Of a DNA stretch of 5,066 nt, positions 1 through 5,066 are shown one piece after another. The notes beneath the pieces are model-generated. The model saw only the letters and a list, made by a program, of their open reading frames with translations, had not been told where the DNA came from and did no database searches. The stretch is taken from positions 1 through 5,066 of the forward strand of contig JAKOOI010000237.1 in NCBI GenBank assembly GCA_022701475.1, written 5' to 3'. The first letter of the stretch is position 1. Every line of letters starts with the position of its first letter. The translations under genes were made by a program, and so were the position numbers. This DNA is from Weeksellaceae bacterium (GTDB taxonomy: Bacteria; Bacteroidota; Bacteroidia; Flavobacteriales; Weeksellaceae).

Positions 1-242
1 CCACGTATTTCTTCGCCTTGTATGTGAAAAATATTGCACGGTACAACGTATTGTACGGTTCCATCGGAAGTATGATCCTGCTGATGATATGGGTGAATGT
101 GAATGTCTATCTTCTCCTCTTCGGAAATGAGCTGAATATGGCCATACGGAAAGTCAGGATCCGGAAAATCCTGTCGGATGAACTTGAAAAAAAATTGCCG
201 GATGATGATGATGGTGACAATGATGTTCCGGATCAGAGATAG
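1..242 (+). CDS. YihY/virulence factor BrkB family membrane protein, C-terminal fragment (5' end outside window)
   Basis: The reading frame is open from base 3 to a TAG at 240-242 and gives about 79 residues; the start lies upstream of the window. The segment Y-V-x-N-x-x-x-Y-N-x-x-Y-G-S-I-G-S, then a hydrophobic helix (M-I-L-L-M-I-W-V-N-V-N-V-Y-L-L-L-F) and G-N-E-L-N, matches the last conserved block of the YihY/BrkB family, where the usual pattern is YN..YGS.G..I.LL.W.Y....ILL.G.E.N. Family members are inner-membrane proteins of about 300 residues with six membrane helices; their function is poorly defined, and the old annotation as ribonuclease BN is wrong. After the last helix comes a basic stretch (R-K-V-R-I-R-K) and then a strongly acidic tail (D-D-D-D-G-D-N-D), consistent with a cytoplasmic C-terminus. 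The gene converges with rel. No clear terminator follows its stop. The family call is confident; the role in the cell is unknown. Confidence 0.85.
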   Translation, partial: TYFFALYVKNIARYNVLYGSIGSMILLMIWVNVNVYLLLFGNELNMAIRKVRIRKILSDELEKKLPDDDDGDNDVPDQR

Positions 243-296
243 AAAAAACTATTCAGGTCTTGTTGTTCCAGATAGTGCCTGTTCTGCTCATTCTAT

Positions 297-606
297 GTGA
301 GGAGCATTAACTTATTCTTCAAAATTCATAAACGGGCAAGGTATTATGAGTATTATGATGAAGCAGGAAAAGTAACGCAGCAGAGTGAATAGGACCTATA
401 ATTGCTGATAAACTACTTTGTTATGAGGCCGAAAAGAAAAGGATTTAACAGGATCCTGTCTACATCTGCTTTATGACGGGCATGATAAATCCAATTTATC
501 GGTATGGCGTAAGATCAAATTTTATTAAAATGTTATCTCATTTGATCGAGCTAAATTAGCATTCCATAGTTTTGGCGGAGAATATCAATTCACCGGTTTC
601 CGGATT
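297..606 (+). pseudogene. Possible decayed small protein gene, broken by frameshifts and a stop (unknown family)
   Basis: No open frame spans this convergent intergenic region, yet protein-like stretches follow one another in three frames. Frame 3 (297-392) ends RYYEYYDEAGKVTQQSE then TAG. Frame 2 (about 389-448) gives GPIIADKLLCYEAEKKRI then TAA. Frame 1 (about 448-528) gives YDGHDKSNLSVWRKIKFY then TAA, and stays readable beyond that stop as AKLAFHSFGGEYQFTGF up to the end of rel. The composition is that of a soluble protein: many Tyr, Lys, Asp and Glu, with few rare residues. The simplest reading is one ancestral + strand gene with at least two frame changes and one nonsense change (TAA at 526-528, one base from GAA, AAA or CAA). 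An upstream piece around 302-340 in frame 2 (GALTYSSKFINGQG) may belong too, which would add a further shift. Both ends are uncertain. I recognise no family and assign no function; chance open frames in AT-rich DNA are the alternative. Confidence 0.4.
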
Positions 607-609
607 TTT

Positions 610-2820
610 TTACGACTGTATCCTTCTTACTTTGGAAACCCCATTGATGTCATTCAGTTTTTTAAAGGTCTGCTCCAGCTGGCTTTTGTTTTTCACTTCC
701 ATGTTGATGGTGCCGGTAAACACCCCGTCATTGGATTCTATCGACATGCTTTTCATATCCATTCCCATGGCTCCGCTGATGACGGTGGTAATATCATTGA
801 TCATCCCCATCCTGTCAAGTCCTTCGATCTCGATTTTCACCCGGTCTTTGAAGCTTTCGGCATTTACCCATTTGGCAGGAATTACCCGGTAATCATACTG
901 AGCGCGGAGATTGATGGCATTCGGGCAGTTATCGCTGTGGACCTTGATACCTTCAGAAATGGTGATAAACCCGAAAATTTTATCGCCCGGGATCACCGTA
1001 CAGCATTTGGCATAGCTGTAGTTCAGTTTTTCCTCGTCTTTTCCGAAAACGATCATATCCAGGTTCTGCTCCTTGGGCTCTATATAGGCCGTATTTTTAG
1101 ACGGCGATTTCCTGAACCGGGAAAGCAGGTTATTGAATACGTTTTTGCTTTCGATATATTTCCTCAGGCTGCTGGCATCCAGTTCATTGCTCTGGAATTT
1201 CAGGAAGAGCTCCTGTGAGGATTTCAGGTTGAAAAATTTCTGAAGCTTGTTCACTTCATCATCATTGAAGGCTATTTTGGCATGTCTGAGTTTCCGCTGA
1301 AGGATTTCCTTGCCGTCTTCCACAAGCTGGTTCTTCTGGGAATTCAGGTAACTCTTGATCTTGGATTTGGCCTTTGAGGTCACAACAAATTCCAGCCAGT
1401 CGGATTTCGGTTTCTGGTTCTGGGAGGAGAGGATATCCACCTGGTCTCCGTTCTGCAGCACATAGGAAATCGGTACCAGCTTCCCGTTGATTTTGGCACC
1501 CAGGCATTTCATTCCCAGATCGGAGTGTACGGAGAAAGCAAAATCCAGCGCCGTGGCATTGGTCGGCAGGATTTTAATTTCCCCTTTTGGCGTGAAGACA
1601 AAAACTTCCTTGGAATACAGGTTCAGCTTGATATTATCGAGCAGTTCCGATGTGGTCAGGTTCTGCTGCTGTTCGAGGACTTCCCTGATTTCAGTCACCC
1701 AGTTTTCAAAATTCCGGTCTTCGGAACTCTGCTTGTATCCTTCTTTGTATTTATAATGGGCGGCCACCCCTTTTTCGGCAATTTCATCCATCCTCTCGGA
1801 ACGGATCTGTACTTCGATCCATTTTTTATCAGGACCGAGAACCGTTAAGTGCAGGCTTTCATAGCCTGTGGAACGCGGCTGGGTAATCCAGTCCCTCATC
1901 CGTGACGGGTTACTGTGATAAACATCGGTTACAATGGAATAAATTTTCCAGGCCAGGAACTTTTCGTTTTTGGCATCGGACCGGTAAATGATCCTGATGG
2001 CATAATTGTCATATACTTCTTCAAAGGAAACGCCCTGTTTCAGCATTTTCCTGTAGATGGAAGAAATGGCTTTGGCGCGGCCTTTTATCTTGAAGTTCAG
2101 CCCTTCTTCATGCAGTTTCTCCGAAACTTCAGTTTTGAACTCTTCAATATACCGCTCCCTGTTTTCCTTTGCCAGCTCGAGTTTCTGGGTGATTTCGAGA
2201 TAAACATCAGGATTATTGTATTTCAGGGAAAGGTCTTCCAGTTCGGATTTGATGTTGTACAGTCCGAGCCTGTGGGCCATCGGCGCATAGATGTAGACGG
2301 TTTCGGAAGCAATTTTTTTCTGCTTATCCGGAGCCATGCTTTCCAGGGTCCGCATATTATGGAGGCGGTCGGCAATTTTGATCAGGATCACCCGGAAATC
2401 CTCCGAGAGTGTCAGGAGCAGTTTCCGGTAGTTTTCAGATTGTACCGAAATGTTCTGATGGTTCATGATGGAGATCTTGGTAAGACCGTTCACGATATCC
2501 GCAATCTTTCCGCCGAAGATTTTTTTCAGATCTTCATACGTATAATCCGAATCTTCAATGACATCATGCAGCAGGGCACACGCAATGGATGTGGCTCCAA
2601 GGCCGATCTCCGTAGCCACAATTTTTGCTACGGCAATGGGATGGTAGATGTATGGCTCGCCGGTTTTGCGCCGCTGGTCTTTGTGGGCATCCAATGCAAT
2701 ATCGAATGCCTTGCGGATCAGCCTGTTATTTTCTTCATCCAGTGTGCGGTATGTATTTGAAATCAGATCCTTGTACCGGGCAAGGATTTCCTTATTTTCC
2801 TGTTCTAAGTCGTAACTCAT
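610..2820 (-). CDS. rel: Rel/SpoT-type bifunctional (p)ppGpp synthetase/hydrolase (long RSH), complete, 736 aa
   Basis: Cytoplasmic enzyme of the stringent response: it makes (p)ppGpp from ATP and GDP/GTP when uncharged tRNA stalls ribosomes, and can hydrolyse it back. Numbered from MSYDLEQ, the HD hydrolase domain spans about 35-190, with H60 (YIYHP), H85-D86 and E89-D90 (LLHDVIEDS) and D151 (IADRLHNMRTL) all present, so hydrolase activity is expected. The synthetase domain, about 240-360, has GRAK (R248, K250), D271 (VYDNYAIRI), STGYESLH at 317-324 and E336 (EVQIR), so it also looks active. The TGS domain is about 404-465 with its conserved His (H432); a helical linker follows; the zinc-finger/CC domain has C606, C607, H628 and C632; an ACT/RRM domain fills about 658-736. 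Length is normal for a long RSH. The ATG at 2818-2820 is chosen over an in-frame GTG at 2863-2865, because family members start near here and the candidate promoter covers the GTG. No Shine-Dalgarno sequence is visible, as is usual in Bacteroidota. No lesion is seen. It could equally be labelled relA or spoT. Confidence 0.96.
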   Translation of the reverse strand: MSYDLEQENKEILARYKDLISNTYRTLDEENNRLIRKAFDIALDAHKDQRRKTGEPYIYHPIAVAKIVATEIGLGATSIACALLHDVIEDSDYTYEDLKKIFGGKIADIVNGLTKISIMNHQNISVQSENYRKLLLTLSEDFRVILIKIADRLHNMRTLESMAPDKQKKIASETVYIYAPMAHRLGLYNIKSELEDLSLKYNNPDVYLEITQKLELAKENRERYIEEFKTEVSEKLHEEGLNFKIKGRAKAISSIYRKMLKQGVSFEEVYDNYAIRIIYRSDAKNEKFLAWKIYSIVTDVYHSNPSRMRDWITQPRSTGYESLHLTVLGPDKKWIEVQIRSERMDEIAEKGVAAHYKYKEGYKQSSEDRNFENWVTEIREVLEQQQNLTTSELLDNIKLNLYSKEVFVFTPKGEIKILPTNATALDFAFSVHSDLGMKCLGAKINGKLVPISYVLQNGDQVDILSSQNQKPKSDWLEFVVTSKAKSKIKSYLNSQKNQLVEDGKEILQRKLRHAKIAFNDDEVNKLQKFFNLKSSQELFLKFQSNELDASSLRKYIESKNVFNNLLSRFRKSPSKNTAYIEPKEQNLDMIVFGKDEEKLNYSYAKCCTVIPGDKIFGFITISEGIKVHSDNCPNAINLRAQYDYRVIPAKWVNAESFKDRVKIEIEGLDRMGMINDITTVISGAMGMDMKSMSIESNDGVFTGTINMEVKNKSQLEQTFKKLNDINGVSKVRRIQS

Positions 2821-2842
2821 TCGTATAAACCCTATATCTGAA

Positions 2843-2873
2843 CGAAAATACGGAAATTTCCGCACTTTTCAAA
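2843..2873 (-). promoter_or_regulatory. Candidate Bacteroidota-type promoter of rel
   Basis: Read on the - strand, TTTG (2873-2870) is followed after 19 bases by TATTTTCG (2850-2843). The known Bacteroidota primary sigma-factor pattern is TTTG near -33 and TAnnTTTG near -7, with about this spacing; the -7 box here differs at one position. Transcription would start roughly at 2835-2838, leaving a short leader of about 15-18 bases before the ATG at 2820. This supports the ATG start, since the alternative GTG at 2865 would lie upstream of the transcript. Such short AT-rich boxes arise easily by chance, so the call is tentative. Confidence 0.35.
2851..2862. promoter_or_regulatory. Perfect 12-bp palindrome in the rel promoter spacer (possible operator)
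   Basis: CGGAAATTTCCG reads identically on both strands. It fills most of the 19-base spacer between the candidate -33 and -7 boxes and ends right against the -7 box, 31 bases before the rel start codon. A dimeric regulator bound here would compete with RNA polymerase. The palindrome is seen directly; the regulatory role is inference, and no regulator is known for it. Confidence 0.3.
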
Positions 2874-2935
2874 CAGTAAATGATTCAAATAGATAAAACC
2901 GGAAGACGCCTGACAGGATCATGGGGCTAAGGAGT

Positions 2936-3136
2936 AAATGGTAAACTTTGCTTCTCAGGTCAATTTTGCTTTGCAATTGAATCTTAAGTGTGAGGTTAAA
3001 ATTGACAGTAAGTTAATGGTAAATGGTCAATTTTGTTCCGCAAGTGAATTTCAGGATGGTTGGATTGTGTGGGCACAAGCGTGACGCTTACGCCAGCGGT
3101 GAATTATAAACTGATGGTAGGAAATTGACCATTGAC
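2936..3136. repeat. Intergenic repeat cluster with direct and inverted GGTCAATTTT words
   Basis: Two direct copies of a 27-base unit lie at 2958-2984 and 3025-3051; both begin GGTCAATTTTG, and 22 of 27 positions agree. Each is preceded by AATGGTAAA (2937-2945 and 3015-3023). The reverse complement of the core occurs at 2998-3006 (AAAATTGAC), and AATGGTCAATTT at 3022-3033 is perfectly inverted at 3122-3133, which could fold the intervening 88 bases into a loop. No open reading frame of useful length occurs in it. From general familiarity, Chryseobacterium-like genomes carry many dispersed intergenic copies of TTGACCATT/AATGGTCAA-rich sequence, and this looks like one. Copy number cannot be judged from a single window. 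Confidence 0.55.
3074..3095. repeat. Short GC-rich inverted repeat inside the intergenic repeat region
   Basis: AAGCG (3077-3081) and CGCTT (3085-3089) are perfectly inverted around TGA, in a locally GC-rich patch that also includes CGCCAGCGG just downstream. The stem is only 5 bp and there is no T-run, so it is not a terminator. Lying between the arms of the 12-bp inverted repeat at 3022/3122, it may be the loop portion of the same dispersed element. Confidence 0.3.
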
Positions 3137-3210
3137 CAGCATTATAACCGAAGTATGGATACCCTCTGTAAATACGAAAATCTGAATCCGAAGCCCTGAA
3201 TGCTGAAAAC

Positions 3211-3242
3211 AAAAAAGCCCTTCATTGCTGAAAGGCTTTTCT
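3211..3242 (-). terminator. Rho-independent terminator of secDF
   Basis: The arms AAAAGCCCTTCA (3213-3224) and TGAAAGGCTTTT (3229-3240) pair over 12 positions with one mismatch around a 4-base loop (TTGC). On the - strand the stem runs into a run of six T (3216-3211), the expected tract for RNA release. It begins about 21 bases beyond the secDF stop codon at 3262-3264. Because the arms are A/T-ended the structure could also work in the + direction, but no + strand gene reaches it. It separates secDF from rel. Confidence 0.85.
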
Positions 3243-3261
3243 CTTATTTATTGTAGTTGAC

Positions 3262-5066
3262 TTATTTTGAAGCAAGTACTTCTTTGTCGGTGGTTGTCTT
3301 ACCGTGAACTTCGTCTTCTTTCCCGGTCTTCAGGAAATCGTAGGCAATGGCCGACGCGATGAAGATGGATGAATAGGTACCGAATCCGATACCGATCAGC
3401 ATGGCAAACATGAAACCTCTCAGGTTGTCTCCACCAAAGATGAAGATGGCCAGGATTACCAGGATGGTCGTGAAAGAGGTGTTGAAAGTCCTGCCCAGTG
3501 TGCTGGAGATCGAGTCATCGAATAAACCGGCAAGGGTAAGGGATTTCTTTTCTCGCAGGTATTCCCGGATCCTGTCGAAGATGATTACCGTATCGTTGAT
3601 GGAATATCCCAATACCGTAAGGATGGCCGCAATGAAATCCTGGTTGATCTCCATGTTGAACGGCATGTATTTGTGAAGCAGTGAATAGGCTCCCAGAATG
3701 ATAACCGCATCGTGGAACAGGGCGGCTACCGCACCTAAGGAGAACTGCCATTTTCTGAACCGGATCAGGATGTAGATAAAGATCATTCCCAGGGCTGCCA
3801 CTACCGCATAGATACCGTGGATCTGGATATCGTCTGCTACGGAAGGCCCTACTTTCTCGGAAGAAATAATTCCGGCGTGGTCTTTATCCGCCGATTTGAA
3901 ATCTTTCAGGGTAGTTCCTGCCGGAAGGTTGGACTTCAGTCCCTCATACAATTTCTGTTCGATGATCTGGTCCGCCTTCAGCGATTCATCCTCGATCAGG
4001 TAGTCGGTAGAAATTTTCAGCTGGGCGTCGTTACCGTATGTCTTGGCTTCTACTGAGGAGTTTTTACCGTCTTCCGTCTTGAACAGGGTGATCAGCTTCT
4101 CTTCAATATCATTTGCATTAACGTTTTTATCGAATTTCACCACATAGTTTCTTCCGCCGGTAAAATCGATACCGTATTTGAAACCGTGAGTCGCTATCGA
4201 AATGATACAAACGACTGTTAAAACAGCGGAAATGATATAGGCATATTTTCTTTTCCCGATGAAATCGATCCAGGTATTCCTGAACAGGTTTTTTGTAGCC
4301 GGTGTCCATACGGAAAGCCCTTTTCCTTTATTCAGTCTTGAGAAGATCATTACCCTTGAAAGCAATACGGAAGTGAAGAGGGTCATGGCGATACCGATCA
4401 TCAGCGTCAGTGCGAAACCTTTGATAGGCCCGGTTCCGAAGAAGAACAGTACCACGGCAGTAAGGAAAGTAGTGGTGTGACCGTCAATGATCGCATTCAG
4501 GGCATGCTTGAACCCGTCTTTATATGCCTCCAGGATGCTTTTCCCGGCGAATAATTCTTCTTTTGTCCTTTCATAGATGATTACGTTCGTGTCGACTGCG
4601 ACGGCCATCGTAAGAACGATCCCTGCAATTCCCGGAAGGGTAAGCGTAAAGTCACCGGAATCCATGATCCCGAAGATGTAGAATAAGTTGATTACCATGG
4701 CGATCACGGCATATACACCGGCTCCTCCGTAGTAAAAAATAATGTAGACGATAATAATGGCGAAGGCAATGATGAATGATATCATACCCGCATCAATAGA
4801 TTCCTGTCCCAGAGACGGACCTACTACCGTAGCCTGGACCACTTTCGCTCCGGCCGGCAGCTTACCTGCTCCCAGTACATCTACCAGCTCCTTGGCTTCT
4901 TCCTGGTAAAAGTTCCCGGAAATCTGTGTCCTTCCGTTGGGAATGGCACCCACTACATTCGGTGCTGTATAGACTCTGTTATCGAGGGTTACCGCTACCG
5001 GCTTCCCTACGTTTTTCTCCGTCATGGTCTTCCATTCTTTGGCGCCTTTGGAATCCATCTGCATGT
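3262..5066 (-). CDS. secDF: Protein translocase SecDF fusion, C-terminal 600 residues (5' end outside window)
   Basis: Inner-membrane RND-type accessory subunit of the Sec machinery; with SecYEG it uses the proton gradient to help draw exported proteins across the membrane. Numbering from the first complete codon, residues 1-90 are the end of the SecD periplasmic region (GKPVAVTLDNRVYTAP, LGAGKLP, VVGPSLGQ). SecD membrane helices follow at about 91-240, including LPGIAGIVLT and AVDTNVIIYER, with D158 matching the membrane Asp needed for proton coupling. A short linker (about 242-270) leads to SecF: helix 273-291, the YGIDFTGG signature at 297-304, a periplasmic domain to about 415, then helices near 415-436, 443-464, 476-497 and 530-575 with GYSINDTVIIFDRIRE (486-501; D491). 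The fused arrangement and a single stop at 3262-3264 are usual in Bacteroidota, where the protein is about 1,000 aa, so roughly 400 N-terminal residues are missing here. The first Met in the window is internal, not the start. A charged cytoplasmic tail ends the protein, and a terminator follows. Confidence 0.97.
   Translation of the reverse strand, partial: MQMDSKGAKEWKTMTEKNVGKPVAVTLDNRVYTAPNVVGAIPNGRTQISGNFYQEEAKELVDVLGAGKLPAGAKVVQATVVGPSLGQESIDAGMISFIIAFAIIIVYIIFYYGGAGVYAVIAMVINLFYIFGIMDSGDFTLTLPGIAGIVLTMAVAVDTNVIIYERTKEELFAGKSILEAYKDGFKHALNAIIDGHTTTFLTAVVLFFFGTGPIKGFALTLMIGIAMTLFTSVLLSRVMIFSRLNKGKGLSVWTPATKNLFRNTWIDFIGKRKYAYIISAVLTVVCIISIATHGFKYGIDFTGGRNYVVKFDKNVNANDIEEKLITLFKTEDGKNSSVEAKTYGNDAQLKISTDYLIEDESLKADQIIEQKLYEGLKSNLPAGTTLKDFKSADKDHAGIISSEKVGPSVADDIQIHGIYAVVAALGMIFIYILIRFRKWQFSLGAVAALFHDAVIILGAYSLLHKYMPFNMEINQDFIAAILTVLGYSINDTVIIFDRIREYLREKKSLTLAGLFDDSISSTLGRTFNTSFTTILVILAIFIFGGDNLRGFMFAMLIGIGFGTYSSIFIASAIAYDFLKTGKEDEVHGKTTTDKEVLASK

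Noticed and set aside
199..235. GAT-rich stretch at the end of the YihY-like gene as a microsatellite of interest
   Set aside because: Only four consecutive GAT codons, giving an acidic tail. Variable acidic C-termini are common in this membrane family and nothing indicates phase variation.
513..547. Inverted repeat GATCAAAT (513-520)/ATTTGATC (540-547) as a terminator for the convergent genes
   Set aside because: The stem is 8 bp and AT-rich, the 19-base loop is long, and no T-run follows on either strand, so intrinsic termination is not supported.
590..612. Short CCGG-AAA-CCGG hairpin just past the rel stop as its terminator
   Set aside because: The stem is only 4 bp, with no T-run after it on the - strand. 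No convincing rel terminator was found.
572..892. A 106-codon + strand frame crossing the rel 3' end
   Set aside because: Most of it is antisense to the rel ACT-domain coding sequence and the hydrophobic translation shows no family pattern.
1915..2760. A 281-codon open frame on the + strand opposite rel
   Set aside because: It lies wholly antisense to a gene with intact HD and synthetase motifs, its translation is rich in Phe, Ile and Gly with no recognisable domain, and several other antisense frames (for example 937-1218 and 1525-1848) are open in the same way. It is a codon-use shadow.
2821..2865. N-terminal extension of Rel starting at a GTG (15 extra residues)
   Set aside because: The ATG at 2820 gives the usual family N-terminus, the extension has no conserved look, and the candidate -7 promoter box falls inside it.
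3137..3210. Possible small gene or RNA between the repeat and the secDF terminator
   Set aside because: No open frame of useful length, no start signal and no stable fold was visible on either strand.

Overview
The window looks like chromosomal DNA from a Bacteroidota bacterium, most likely the class Flavobacteriia (Chryseobacterium/Weeksellaceae-like). The reasons are a SecD-SecF fusion carried as one gene, a single long Rel-type (p)ppGpp enzyme whose N-terminus reads MSYDLEQENKEIL, starts without a Shine-Dalgarno sequence, a plausible TTTG/TAnnTTTG-type promoter, and an intergenic repeat built from GGTCAATTTT/AAAATTGACC words, which I associate with this group. The genus is inference only.

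Layout from left to right. (i) 1-242, + strand: the C-terminal end of a YihY/BrkB-family inner-membrane protein, cut by the window edge. (ii) 243-609: no intact gene, but three reading frames in succession carry protein-like fragments, best read as one decayed small gene (about 297-606). (iii) 610-2820, - strand: a complete long RSH protein (bifunctional (p)ppGpp synthetase/hydrolase, 736 aa) with hydrolase, synthetase, TGS, zinc-finger and ACT domains all present. (iv) 2821-3261: a 441-bp intergenic region with a candidate rel promoter whose spacer holds a perfect 12-bp palindrome, a repeat cluster (about 2936-3136), and an intrinsic terminator for the next gene. (v) 3262-5066, - strand: the C-terminal 600 residues of SecDF, cut at its N-terminus by the window edge.

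The genes are housekeeping. SecDF uses the proton gradient to help pull proteins through the SecYEG channel, and Rel sets the alarmone level in starvation. They lie on the same strand, but the terminator after secDF and the promoter signal before rel suggest separate transcription units. The YihY-like gene converges on rel across the decayed-gene region. I see no mobile element, CRISPR array, tRNA/rRNA or defence system, and no evidence for a new biological system. The points worth a second look are the decayed gene, the palindrome in the rel promoter and the intergenic repeat.
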